NCBI GenBank assembly: GCA_015232865.1
Contig: JADFYU010000027.1
Span: 1-40,178, forward strand
Length of the DNA: 40,178 nucleotides
Direction of reading: 5' to 3'
Origin: Magnetococcales bacterium
GTDB lineage: Bacteria; Pseudomonadota; Magnetococcia; Magnetococcales; UBA8363
A program made the position numbers and the translations under genes. Below, piece after piece: positions 15,621-24,935 of this stretch (the first letter of the stretch is position 1; the number at the start of each line of letters is the position of its first letter). The notes beneath the pieces were generated by a model. The model made no database searches and was not told the DNA's origin. It worked only from the letters and a program-made list of their open reading frames with translations.

Positions 15621-16223
15621 ATGATGGATACCATGGAACCCTTTCTGTTGGACTATGGCTACTGGGTACTTTTTATCGTAACCTTTCTGGAAGGAGAGAC
15701 GATACTTCTGGTCGCAGCCTATCTGGCCTCACAGGGTTATTTGAACATCTGGTTGACCACCGGAGTGGCCGCTGGAGGAACCTTTCTGGGGGACCAGGTT
15801 TATTTTTGGATCGGGCGTCGTTATGGCAAGGAATGGTTGAAAGAACGGAAAAAACGCTGGCGCAAACGGGTAAGTCGTGTTCTCAGAATGGTCCGCAAGT
15901 GGGATGCCTGGTTCATTCTCTCCTATCGATTTTTCTACGGAATCCGCAACGTCAGCTCGTTCGCCATGGGGATTTCCAAAATCCAATTCTGGCGTTTTAT
16001 GGTACTCAACCTGCTGGCATCCCTGATTTGGGCCGCCATTTTTGCCTCTGCCGGGTTTTATTTTGGCAAGACCGTAGAGCATTACCTGGGTCAGGCTAAA
16101 GAGTTTCAAGCTTACATTATTGGCGGAATCGTTGCCGTCGGCATTTTGGTCTGGGTCATTCATAAATTCAGGGAAAAGAGAGAACGGACAATAACCGTTG
16201 AGGACAAATTCCAGCCTCTATGA
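15621..16223 (+). CDS. DedA family membrane protein
   Basis: Membrane protein of 200 residues. It has the DedA (SNARE-associated/VTT) pattern: LEGETILLVAAYLA near the N-terminus with the conserved acidic residue, FLGDQVYFWIGRRYG, the signature YRFFYGIRNVSSFAMG with conserved arginines, and two C-terminal membrane helices. DedA proteins support envelope homeostasis, and several are undecaprenyl phosphate or phospholipid flippases or scramblases. The ATG at 15621 is chosen because AAGGA lies 4 nt upstream; a TTG at 15603 is in frame but has no site. It heads a four-gene run with a diguanylate cyclase and the TamA/TamB-like genes; the next gene begins 9 nt after its stop. Confidence 0.9.
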   Translation: MMDTMEPFLLDYGYWVLFIVTFLEGETILLVAAYLASQGYLNIWLTTGVAAGGTFLGDQVYFWIGRRYGKEWLKERKKRWRKRVSRVLRMVRKWDAWFILSYRFFYGIRNVSSFAMGISKIQFWRFMVLNLLASLIWAAIFASAGFYFGKTVEHYLGQAKEFQAYIIGGIVAVGILVWVIHKFREKRERTITVEDKFQPL

Positions 16224-16232
16224 TATGAGTCA

Positions 16233-17699
16233 ATGATGAGAATTTTATCCAAAAATGACATCCTCTCACTTTTATCCGCCCTCATTTGGTTGGTTGTCTG
16301 CCTGGTCTGGAGTGAGCATAACAGGTCCACTATCATTGCCAACCGGGTTGATTCCGTCAGGGCAAAGGCGGTTTCCTTTGGCAATATCGTTGAAAGACGT
16401 TTGGAAGCGGAGATCAACCGCCTGGAAACCGCCATCAGCCTTCTAGCCCACGATATAGAAAACAATCTGCCCTCGGCCATAAACCAGAAGCGGGATCATT
16501 ACCAAAAGCATCTGATCATGAGCAATCAGGTGATACAGTCTGCCTGGATTCGCCTGATCAATGCGCAAGGTCAGGTTGTTCTTGATGGGGGCACGATCGA
16601 TCACTCCCTCCCCATGCCCAGTTATGGCGGGATGAGTATTTTAAAAATGGTCCTGGATACAGGCAAGAGCACGGAGTTCAGTATGGAACCGGTCTCCGGT
16701 CGGCCCGGCATCATCGTTGCGAGGCGTTTACTGCTGTTACCCGAAAAGGAACCCCATGTGCTGGCGATCAAAGTGGAGTTCAACGTTCTGGATAAAATTC
16801 TGGAATCTCCAGTCATGAGTTCAATCCTGGTCGATACCAACGGTGTCATCCTGTTGGGAAATCCTGAAAGCATGGCATTTCACCGCCTGCCCGCATCCGA
16901 AAGGTATGAAAAACTTGATAAAGCACTGCGTCAAAGGTATTACGGCACCTCTCAACTTCCCGTGCTTCCCTTTGACCCTGGAGAGACCAACGAAGACGGC
17001 CTGTTATACCTGACGGGCCACCCCCCTCTCGCAACCCATCTTTTGAAGCCTGAAAAAAAGGAGTGGAGTCTCTATGTTTTTCACCCGGTGAGCGGTTTGG
17101 AATCTCTCAAGACAACCTTGAACTGGAATGCCGTTCTCGTGATTCTCGCCGGCTGGATGGCTATCGCCGTTGTCCATCGTTGGCTGAAATATACTTTTTT
17201 ATTGCGACACAAGGCGTTTCACGATCCATTGACCGGCGCCTACAATCGTCAATTCCTCTTGGAAACCACACCTCACCTGCTCTCAGCCCACGATCGCGGA
17301 TCTTTGCCTGGCTTGGGCCTGGTCATGATTGATTTGGATCATTTCAAGGGAATCAACGATACCTACGGCCATCAGGCAGGGGATGAGGCGCTCAAACGTC
17401 TGGTCAGGATATTGTCTCAATTTGTTCGAAACGAGGATATCGCCTTTCGATATGGAGGGGAAGAGTTCGGGGTGCTGTTTCTGGTACAGAGTCTGGAGCA
17501 GTTGCGACAGTTATCCGAGCGAATACGCTCATCCATTCAGAATGTCTCTGATCTGGCCCCGATCCCGCCCGGACGTCTTACGGCCAGCATGGGTATCGTC
17601 ATGCGCACGTCCGGGATGGGGTTGGAAGAGATGATCGCAGTGGCGGACAAGAATCTCTATGAGGCCAAAAGAAATGGCCGAAATCGGGTTGAAGGGTGA
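16233..17699 (+). CDS. Membrane-bound diguanylate cyclase with periplasmic sensor region
   Basis: Protein of 488 residues. A first membrane helix (about 10-28) and a second (about 292-315, WNAVLVILAGWMAIAVVH) enclose a periplasmic region of about 260 residues that looks like a Cache-type sensor, though I cannot name its ligand. The C-terminal GGDEF domain is complete: DPLTGAYNRQFL, MIDLDHFKGINDTYGHQAGDE, active site GGEEF at 408-412 and the closing NLYEAKRNGRNRV. The product-inhibition I-site RNED is present at 399-402, exactly five residues before GGEEF. It should make c-di-GMP under feedback control. It sits between DedA and the TamA-like gene, with gaps of 9 and 1 nt. Confidence 0.92.
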   Translation: MMRILSKNDILSLLSALIWLVVCLVWSEHNRSTIIANRVDSVRAKAVSFGNIVERRLEAEINRLETAISLLAHDIENNLPSAINQKRDHYQKHLIMSNQVIQSAWIRLINAQGQVVLDGGTIDHSLPMPSYGGMSILKMVLDTGKSTEFSMEPVSGRPGIIVARRLLLLPEKEPHVLAIKVEFNVLDKILESPVMSSILVDTNGVILLGNPESMAFHRLPASERYEKLDKALRQRYYGTSQLPVLPFDPGETNEDGLLYLTGHPPLATHLLKPEKKEWSLYVFHPVSGLESLKTTLNWNAVLVILAGWMAIAVVHRWLKYTFLLRHKAFHDPLTGAYNRQFLLETTPHLLSAHDRGSLPGLGLVMIDLDHFKGINDTYGHQAGDEALKRLVRILSQFVRNEDIAFRYGGEEFGVLFLVQSLEQLRQLSERIRSSIQNVSDLAPIPPGRLTASMGIVMRTSGMGLEEMIAVADKNLYEAKRNGRNRVEG

Positions 17700-17700
17700 C

Positions 17701-19617
17701 ATGAGGATTGGTGTCGGGACTAAGTACCGCCTTTTGCCCCCCCTGTTCTCACAAAGAAAAACCGTCTATTCTTCTCCGGCGATTGACCGAATCGTCTTTA
17801 TGGGGCGGTTCGTCAATCAACTTTCCCGGTCCGTCCGAATTTTGGCCCTTTTCTTATTGATTCTGCTGCCGCTCAAAGTGGATCTGGCGGAATCGGAAGG
17901 AGGCACGGGACTCCCCTACGACGTCCGCATCGAAGGGTTGGAAAAGGGAGAGCTACTGACCGTGATGAAAGAAAACGCCACCACCCTGGCTCGTCGGGAC
18001 AATCCCCCCTTAACCCTCATGATCCTGAAAAGCAGGCTCCAGAGTGATCAGGAAACCTTTTTGGCCGCCCTGCGTTCCTGGGGCCATTACGCCGGTCGCG
18101 TAACCGGACGCATCACGGAAAAAGAGGGAGAACGCACCGTCATCTTCCAGATTGATGCCGGGCCGATCTACCGGTTGGGAAGGATTGCAATCCATACTTC
18201 TGGCTTGACGCCCGACCGGACGCTGCCGACACCGGAGGAGATCGGCTTGATTTCCAAGGCCCCGGCTCGGGCATCGCAGGTGCTGGAGGCCGAAAGGCGA
18301 CTGCTTGCCCAACTGAAAGACCGGGGTTGGGCTTTTTCTACCCTGAAGGGAAAAGATGCCGTTGTCGTTCACGAGAACCGCACCTTGAATCTAACCTTTC
18401 TCATCGACCTCGGACCCACGGTCAAACTGGGAACCGCCCATCTGAGCGGGCTGGAGAACACAGACCCGGCTTATATTCAAAACCTGACTACCTGGAAACC
18501 GGGCGACACGTTCAACCCCACCCTGCTCAAAACCACTCAAAACCGACTTTTGGATATCGGGCTGTTTTCCAACGTCCAAACCGAACTGGCCGCCTCTCCG
18601 GGGCCGGATGGAAGGTGGCCGGTCGATATCACGGTAAAAGAACGGCCGACTCGCACCATCAAGGCCGGTGCCGAATATCATACGGACAGCGGCCCCCGCC
18701 TGACCGCCAACTGGGAAAAACGCAACATCCGAGGCCGGGACGAAAAATTGATGTTGAGTGGCCGCATCTCCCTGAACAGCGTTCAGACAACAGCGACCCT
18801 ATCTAAACCTCATTTTCTGACACCTGGACAGACCCTCTCTTTGGCAAGCGATCTGAATCTGGAGCGAACCCCAGCCTATCATGAAAAATCGGCTTCTCTC
18901 GGGGCATCTCTGGGCAGAACGCTCTCATCGGGCAACGCCCTCTCCGGCGGAATCAACCTCCGAGTCGTGGATATTTTTGATTTGAGTACCGAGCAAAGTA
19001 ATTTTGAAGGATTGCTCTCCTTTCCAGTCAGTTGGTCGGCAGACCATAGCGATGATCTTCTCGACCCTTCCCAAGGTTGGCGATCCAATATTCAGGCCAC
19101 CCCCACCCTGGTTCTCTCTGGAGACAGCTCTCATTTTATAAAAGCCCAGGGACGCCTGACGGGATACCGCCCGGTTATGCAACATCCCCGATTGGTGTTG
19201 GCCGGACGGCTTGGATTGGGCATAATTGCCGGACCCAGCGCAAAGACGGTCTTGGTTGACGAACGGCTTTTTGCCGGTGGCAGCGGTTCAATCCGAGGTT
19301 ACGGTTTCCAAATGGCAGGCCCTCTGGATGGGGAGAACAAACCCACCGGTGGAATTTCCAGTCTGGAAATGGCCTCCGAGGCCAGGCTCACCATAACCCA
19401 GGAGATTCAAGCCGTGATATTCCTGGATGCCGGAGGAATCTACCAAACCCTGATTCCCGATTTCACCCAGGAGGATCTTTTTTTCAGCACCGGAGTCGGC
19501 ATCCGCTATATCACCCCCATTGGCCCCCTGCGACTGGATGTGGGCATCCCTTTGAATCAACGCCCCGGTGTAGACGATCCCTTTCAGATCGTGCTCAGTA
19601 TCGGACAGGCTTTTTAG
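17701..19617 (+). CDS. tamA: TamA/BamA-family outer-membrane protein (Omp85)
   Basis: About 638 residues from the ATG at 17701, which lies 1 nt after the cyclase stop and 5 nt after an AAGGG. A second in-frame ATG at 17800 would place a textbook signal peptide (hydrophobic ALFLLILLPLKVDLA) at the very start, so the mature protein is the same but the start is debatable. After the signal come about three POTRA-like domains (to about residue 310), then a C-terminal beta-barrel with the Omp85 signature GGSGSIRGYGFQ. The chain ends SIGQAF, a barrel-type terminal aromatic. The size and the adjacent TamB-like gene identify it as the TamA-type insertase rather than BamA. It acts in the outer membrane. 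Confidence 0.9.
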   Translation: MRIGVGTKYRLLPPLFSQRKTVYSSPAIDRIVFMGRFVNQLSRSVRILALFLLILLPLKVDLAESEGGTGLPYDVRIEGLEKGELLTVMKENATTLARRDNPPLTLMILKSRLQSDQETFLAALRSWGHYAGRVTGRITEKEGERTVIFQIDAGPIYRLGRIAIHTSGLTPDRTLPTPEEIGLISKAPARASQVLEAERRLLAQLKDRGWAFSTLKGKDAVVVHENRTLNLTFLIDLGPTVKLGTAHLSGLENTDPAYIQNLTTWKPGDTFNPTLLKTTQNRLLDIGLFSNVQTELAASPGPDGRWPVDITVKERPTRTIKAGAEYHTDSGPRLTANWEKRNIRGRDEKLMLSGRISLNSVQTTATLSKPHFLTPGQTLSLASDLNLERTPAYHEKSASLGASLGRTLSSGNALSGGINLRVVDIFDLSTEQSNFEGLLSFPVSWSADHSDDLLDPSQGWRSNIQATPTLVLSGDSSHFIKAQGRLTGYRPVMQHPRLVLAGRLGLGIIAGPSAKTVLVDERLFAGGSGSIRGYGFQMAGPLDGENKPTGGISSLEMASEARLTITQEIQAVIFLDAGGIYQTLIPDFTQEDLFFSTGVGIRYITPIGPLRLDVGIPLNQRPGVDDPFQIVLSIGQAF

Positions 19618-19618
19618 A

Positions 19619-22600
19619 ATGAACAAAACGATCATACCGCTCTCTTGGCGACAAATCCTCCAATGGATTTTCATGGTTTTGTTTCTCATGCTCGTGCTGA
19701 TCGGCATACTGTTCGCCGCTCTACAGATCGACCCGGTCCGACAGATGCTCACCAGAAAAATCACCGAAATCATGGCCAAAGCCGGTACGCCGGTGGAGAT
19801 CGGCCCCCTTCGAGGTCTGATACCCTTCGATGTCCGTCTGGACAGCTTGACACTCTCCGACGGCAAAGAGAGTTGGCTGATCATCCATAATCTGCAATGG
19901 TCGTTTTCCCCGACGGCCCTTCTTGGAGGAGAGATTTTCATCGATCACCTGGATATCGACAGCGTCGAGGTCCGGCGACTGCCGGAATCCGCCGAATCCG
20001 AAACAGAGCAAAAGCCGGCGGGGCAAGAGCCGAGCTTTGCCCCCCTCTCTCCCCTCCCGGATTTTTTTCAACTGGACCGTCTACAGATAAAAACCCTGAA
20101 ACTGGGAGAGACCATCATTCCCAAGGGTGGCATCTTCACCCTGAACGGCTTTATCCGGCCCGATGCGGACACTCAGAAAAAAAGCCTTCAAACCGTACTG
20201 GCCGCCCGAAGAATTGACCAGGAGGGTACGTTCTTCAACCTGAAAGCGATCATCCCCCTGGAGGCTCCTCTCGCTTTTACCCTGTCGGCCCAAGCCCAGG
20301 ATCGTTCCAGAATCTTGGAAACGGCTCTCAATCATCCCGTGGGAGAGGTGGTCTTGGCTATCGACGGCCAGGGAGTCCCGGAAGGTTGGCAAGGTCGGTT
20401 AACGGCTAGCGGACCCCATTTGGGAGAACTGAACGCTGGAATCCGCCTCGCCACCCCTCTGGAACAGCTTTCACTGACAGTCGATGGCACCCTGGTCGTT
20501 GCCAAAACGGTTCTACCGGATAACATTCATCCCCTCCTCACCGTCCCCTCCAGCTTTTCAGCCCGCTATCTCGGCATTTCTAACGGAGGCTGGAGCCTGG
20601 AACATTCGGTCACCATTCCAGACCAACTGGAGATTGCCGGAACGGTGACCGATCTTCAAGGCGCGGGATTTCTACGCGGCAACTGGGAGGTCAAAGCCCC
20701 CCAACTTGAACCATTCTCTGCCGTTGCGGAAATCCCACTGGCCGGTTCCGCTACCCTTTCCATCCGGCTGGAGGGGGCCGAACATGCACCGGTGGTACGT
20801 GTTCAGGGTATCATGAACAGTCTGAAAGTTCCTGACTTTGCCTTGGAACAAGGAGAGTGGAATGTCACCCTGACCCAGAATCAGGAGTTGACCGAAGGCA
20901 TCCGGGATCTATCCCTTGATGCCAACGCCCACCTTTCGGGCATCAACCCGATCAATCTTCCCCAATGGCCGGACCGTAAATTGGAGATGGAATTTAACGG
21001 ACTCATGACCTCCCCGGAAAAGTTGACGGTGACGGCGTTCAAGATGGCCGGCCACACTTTTGATCTGACCGGTTCCGGCGCGCTAAATCTGGAGAGCCTC
21101 GCTGGGGAGGTGACCGTCAAGACAAGAATCGAAGAACTATCCCGCTTCAAAGCCCTGCATCAGCAAGCGGAACTGACCGGTACGGGAACCCTGCAAGCCC
21201 GGATCGCCTTTACCGACCAATGGAGTACCATGACCACCCAACTGGAGGGCAACGCGACCGGCTTGAACGGATTATCTCCGCTGCTATCCCCTCTCTTGGG
21301 GGAGAATCCCCGCTGGCAGGGATCGGCTGAAATCCAGGCCGGATCGAAACAGATCCATCTGAAATCCTTTGCTCTGGACGGTCAAAAATTGACCATTCGG
21401 GCTGTCGGACTGCTGGACCCGGTTGCCAACGCCACCCGGATGGAAACAATTTTGGAAATTACCGAGCTTGCCGCACTCTCTGCGCCGCTCAACAGGCAAA
21501 TTTCCGGCAAAGCCCAAGCCCGGCTCATCCTTTCCGAATCCTTGAGCGATCCCAGCCTGGCGGTGACCATGACAGTGGAGCAACCGTCCCTGGACAATCA
21601 ACCGTTCGAGCAACTCCAATTTAACGCCCTGACCAATCGGCTGGTCAGCAATCCAGAGGGGAATTTCAAACTGACACTCTCCCATCTGGCGGATACCATC
21701 CAACTTTCCAGCCCCTTCCGACAAGATGGTCAAGGACGGTTCGATCTGAGCAATCTGGTTCTGGAATTCCCGGATGGAAAATTGACCGGCCCCCTCACCA
21801 TAGACCCCGCTTCCGGGCTGGTTCAAGGCCAATTGAGTGGTGAAGCCAGCCAACTTTCCGCTCTGGGCCGGCTCACAAATCTTCCCCTGGAGGGCCGCGC
21901 ACAGCTCAATCTACAACTGACTGCAGAGGAGGCCACCGGCTCCCAACAGGGGACGGCCAGCTTGACAGTCAATCAATTGAGAATACCGGAGGCCACGGTT
22001 GGCCGCCTGACCCTGGATGCAACCCTGATTGACCTGACCACGACACCCCGAATCAGCCTGAAAACCCGGCTTGCCGACCTGATCTTTGGCGATGCCTCCG
22101 TATCGACGGTCCAAATCGGGGTTGACGGTTCGTTGAGTGGGCCTCTTGAAATCGCTGCCCAGGCCCAAAGTGGCGGGCGTGTTCCCTTCGCATTCCAGAG
22201 TCGGGCAACCGTTGAATACGGGAAAGAGCATCTGCAAATAGCCCTGACCGAGATGGGGGGTGACCTGGACGGTCAACCGTTCCGACTTCAACAGCCGGCT
22301 CAGCTGACCTTGAAGTCCGGCCAGATGGAGTTGGACATCATGTCGGTCCACTGGGGAGTGGCGACGGCCGAGCTCCGGGCCGGTCTGACTTCCGAACAGG
22401 CCAGCGCCCGGATGATCCTGGATATTCCCCTGGATCAAGCCCTCTCTCTGAGTGGCCGCCCCCATGGCCCTTGGCAGGGCCAGGTGGAGATGACAGTCGA
22501 ATTGGACGGCCACCCAAACCGACCCCGAATAAAAATCACACTCCACAGTCCCGACATCAAACTGAACGACCCCTCCTTGAATGATATCCCCAAAGGAGTG

Positions 22601-24025
22601 CTTGACGCGCAGATCATCTTGGAAAATGGACAGTTGACTGGAACCGGAACCCTGGTCGGGTTGGTGCGGGAACCGGTCGGATTTTCCGTCAATCTGCCCC
22701 TGATCGTGACCCTTCAACCCTTTGCTGCCACCCTGCCCGCCAACGGCACGCTGGCAGGCGAACTTCATGCAACAGCCCAGCTTGAACGGTTGGCCGGATT
22801 TTACCCGCTCGACCTGCAACAGATCCAAGGCGAGGCCAGAGTTGATCTCAGACTGTCCGGCAACCCCCACGCTCCCGACCTGCGGGGAGCACTGAACATT
22901 TCCAAATTACGCTATGAAAACGGGCTGTACGGCACCCTTTTCCAAAAGGGGAAGATAGAAATCCAGGCTTTGGGAAATCAAGTGAAACTGGTTGGTTTGA
23001 AGCTGGAGGATGGAGAAAAAGGTCGAATTACCGGATCGGGACAGTTGGCATTGGACCAGACATCCGGCTTTCCCTGGACAGTGAATGTGCAGATTGAAGA
23101 CGCCACCATCATTCGCCGTGATGACCTGACCGCCAAGCTGGCCGGAGCCATCTCCGTCACAGGCAACAACCAGATGGCCGACGTTTCCGGCAAACTGATC
23201 AGCCGTCGAATCACCTATTTCCTCCCGGAATCCATGGGTCAGGGCATTGATCGGCTCGACGTGAGGGAATCTTTGGTTGTCGATCTGGAAAACAGGACAG
23301 CCCCGGTCTCGAAGCCCTCGTTCCAAACCAACCTAAATATGAACCTGGAGTTGCCGGGACAGGTTTTTGTACGAGGGAAAGGGCTTGATTCGGAATGGAA
23401 AGGCCATCTTGATATTCTTGGCCGGGCCGAAGCACCCACCATCACCGGCTCCCTGACGGTAAAACGCGGTCAATTCCAGGCTATGGGGAGACCGTTCAAC
23501 CTGACAAACAGTACCATTCAATTTGACGGGGCCTATCCTGTCTCTCCATCGTTTAACGTTCAGGCCGTGCTGGATAAAAAAGATCTGTTGACCCAGATCA
23601 GCCTGACCGGCCATCCAGAATCCCTCAAACTGAAATTAAGCAGCCAACCGGCCTTTCCTCAGGATGAGATCATCTCTCGTCTGCTGTTCGACAAAACAGC
23701 CGATCAAATCTCACCCATGCAGGCCATCAGACTGGCCGCCACGATCAAGTCCCTGCGTGACGGCGGACCGGGCGTCATGGATCGTTTTAATCGGGCCATC
23801 GGGGTTGACAGCCTGGAGATTGAAGGAAGCAATCCGAAAAGCGGTTCGCTTAAAGCGGGGAAATATCTGGGAGACAAAACTTTTTTTAGCGTGGAGCGAG
23901 GCATGGCAGACGGCAGCGGCAAGCTCTCCATAGAACATGAAATCCGTCCCAACATCGTGATTGAAACCGAGGTCGGTAGCGATTCCTCAGGAGGTCTGGG
24001 CATTCTGTGGAAAAAGGAGTATTAA
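19619..24025 (+). CDS. tamB: TamB-like translocation and assembly module protein (DUF490)
   Basis: Protein of 1468 residues, slightly longer than typical TamB. One N-terminal membrane anchor (about 12-37, ILQWIFMVLFLMLVLIGILF) is followed by a very long beta-rich repetitive region, as expected for an AsmA/TamB-type periplasmic bridge with a hydrophobic groove. The C-terminal DUF490 domain is complete, ending in GLGILWKKEY. TamB proteins work with TamA in outer-membrane protein assembly and carry phospholipids between the two membranes. The ATG at 19619 lies 1 nt after the TamA stop, so the two are coupled. The last codons form the left arm of a 13-bp inverted repeat shared with the convergent intergenic gap. 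Confidence 0.92.
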   Translation: MNKTIIPLSWRQILQWIFMVLFLMLVLIGILFAALQIDPVRQMLTRKITEIMAKAGTPVEIGPLRGLIPFDVRLDSLTLSDGKESWLIIHNLQWSFSPTALLGGEIFIDHLDIDSVEVRRLPESAESETEQKPAGQEPSFAPLSPLPDFFQLDRLQIKTLKLGETIIPKGGIFTLNGFIRPDADTQKKSLQTVLAARRIDQEGTFFNLKAIIPLEAPLAFTLSAQAQDRSRILETALNHPVGEVVLAIDGQGVPEGWQGRLTASGPHLGELNAGIRLATPLEQLSLTVDGTLVVAKTVLPDNIHPLLTVPSSFSARYLGISNGGWSLEHSVTIPDQLEIAGTVTDLQGAGFLRGNWEVKAPQLEPFSAVAEIPLAGSATLSIRLEGAEHAPVVRVQGIMNSLKVPDFALEQGEWNVTLTQNQELTEGIRDLSLDANAHLSGINPINLPQWPDRKLEMEFNGLMTSPEKLTVTAFKMAGHTFDLTGSGALNLESLAGEVTVKTRIEELSRFKALHQQAELTGTGTLQARIAFTDQWSTMTTQLEGNATGLNGLSPLLSPLLGENPRWQGSAEIQAGSKQIHLKSFALDGQKLTIRAVGLLDPVANATRMETILEITELAALSAPLNRQISGKAQARLILSESLSDPSLAVTMTVEQPSLDNQPFEQLQFNALTNRLVSNPEGNFKLTLSHLADTIQLSSPFRQDGQGRFDLSNLVLEFPDGKLTGPLTIDPASGLVQGQLSGEASQLSALGRLTNLPLEGRAQLNLQLTAEEATGSQQGTASLTVNQLRIPEATVGRLTLDATLIDLTTTPRISLKTRLADLIFGDASVSTVQIGVDGSLSGPLEIAAQAQSGGRVPFAFQSRATVEYGKEHLQIALTEMGGDLDGQPFRLQQPAQLTLKSGQMELDIMSVHWGVATAELRAGLTSEQASARMILDIPLDQALSLSGRPHGPWQGQVEMTVELDGHPNRPRIKITLHSPDIKLNDPSLNDIPKGVLDAQIILENGQLTGTGTLVGLVREPVGFSVNLPLIVTLQPFAATLPANGTLAGELHATAQLERLAGFYPLDLQQIQGEARVDLRLSGNPHAPDLRGALNISKLRYENGLYGTLFQKGKIEIQALGNQVKLVGLKLEDGEKGRITGSGQLALDQTSGFPWTVNVQIEDATIIRRDDLTAKLAGAISVTGNNQMADVSGKLISRRITYFLPESMGQGIDRLDVRESLVVDLENRTAPVSKPSFQTNLNMNLELPGQVFVRGKGLDSEWKGHLDILGRAEAPTITGSLTVKRGQFQAMGRPFNLTNSTIQFDGAYPVSPSFNVQAVLDKKDLLTQISLTGHPESLKLKLSSQPAFPQDEIISRLLFDKTADQISPMQAIRLAATIKSLRDGGPGVMDRFNRAIGVDSLEIEGSNPKSGSLKAGKYLGDKTFFSVERGMADGSGKLSIEHEIRPNIVIETEVGSDSSGGLGILWKKEY

Positions 24026-24044
24026 GGCCTATTTCCACAGAATG
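24001..24044. repeat. Perfect 13-bp inverted repeat between convergent genes
   Basis: The arms CATTCTGTGGAAA (24001-24013) and TTTCCACAGAATG (24032-24044) pair perfectly around an 18-nt loop. The left arm is coding (end of TamB), the TamB stop TAA (24023-24025) lies in the loop, and the right arm ends 3 nt before the stop of the opposing kinase-like gene. Position suggests a bidirectional terminator or transcript-end stabiliser. Neither strand has a clear U-tract after the stem, so intrinsic termination is not certain. Confidence 0.6.
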
Positions 24045-24047
24045 AAT

Positions 24048-24737
24048 TTAGACGGGAAAACCCATTTGTTTCATCGCATTCAGAGCCAGATCAGCAACCT
24101 GTTCAGGAGAAAGGTGGTCAGAGCTTATGACCAGATCGTAATAAGACGAATCGGTTGGATGCAACTGAAACAGCTCTTTGACAAACTCATAGCGCTCCTT
24201 ATTCACCTGTGCCACCCGTTTCCGGGCAGCCTCCATAGAGATTCCCTCACGTTCCGATACACGTTTGGCACAGATCTCAGGCGATCCGGTTACCCGGATT
24301 CTAAAGGCCTGACGTTTGGCAAGAATAATCTGCCCGCCCCGACCGACGACGACGCCACCGGAGACGGCGACACCATTCATAGACAGGTACAACCGCTTTA
24401 GAAACTCTTCACGGCCTCCCTTGCCGGCCGAAAACATGTCCACGATCCAATCTTCAATTTTACTCGGCGAGCGCTCATCCAACTTTTGCATCAGATGCGG
24501 ATCGACACCGATTTGGTTGACGATACCATCCAATATTTGCTGGTCGAAACAGGTAACACCCAGTTTTTTTGCCATAATCTGGGCAACCTGCTCCCCTTCC
24601 GCACCAAAATCCCGAGCCACGGTAACCAGAGGCCGGGGTTTGACCGATTTATCCTTGGCCTTGGTGGACTTGGACTTTGTTTCAAAGAAAGTTGCCTGGA
24701 TAATGGATTGTAACTTGTTCTTCTCAGTGTTTTTCAT
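24048..24737 (-). CDS. Cytidylate kinase-like family protein
   Basis: Protein of 229 residues from the ATG at 24737, chosen because AGGA lies about 8 nt upstream (GAGGAAACAGGTC); an in-frame ATG at 24812 would add 25 residues with no site. It shows the cytidylate-kinase-2 family pattern: LVTVARDFGAEGEQVAQIMAKKLG in the nucleotide-loop position, FDQQILDGI, VVVGRGGQIILAKR and the LID-like FRIRVTGSPEICAKRVSER. The loop is GAEGEQ rather than a GxxGxGK[ST] P-loop, as is common in this subfamily. The 30 residues before the domain are Lys/Ser-rich. True substrate unknown. It is convergent with tamB. Confidence 0.82.
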   Translation of the reverse strand: MKNTEKNKLQSIIQATFFETKSKSTKAKDKSVKPRPLVTVARDFGAEGEQVAQIMAKKLGVTCFDQQILDGIVNQIGVDPHLMQKLDERSPSKIEDWIVDMFSAGKGGREEFLKRLYLSMNGVAVSGGVVVGRGGQIILAKRQAFRIRVTGSPEICAKRVSEREGISMEAARKRVAQVNKERYEFVKELFQLHPTDSSYYDLVISSDHLSPEQVADLALNAMKQMGFPV

Positions 24738-24935
24738 GACCTGTTTCCTCAAACCAGAGTAGTCTGAATCATTACGAACCCAACGGTTCAAAACGGTTTT
24801 GCAATTATCCAATCACGGCATGACAAACTATCTTTCATCTCCATCACATAACCGCAGCATATCACTTTTCCCCAAAAAAACCAGGATAGCCATACTCGAA
24901 GAATGGATAAACAGCAAAAACCGTACTCCCCCGGC

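Noticed and set aside
21911..22870. 319-codon minus-strand open frame inside tamB
   Set aside because: It lies wholly within the beta-rich coding region of tamB and shows low-complexity, Gly/Gln-rich antisense translation without a ribosome site.
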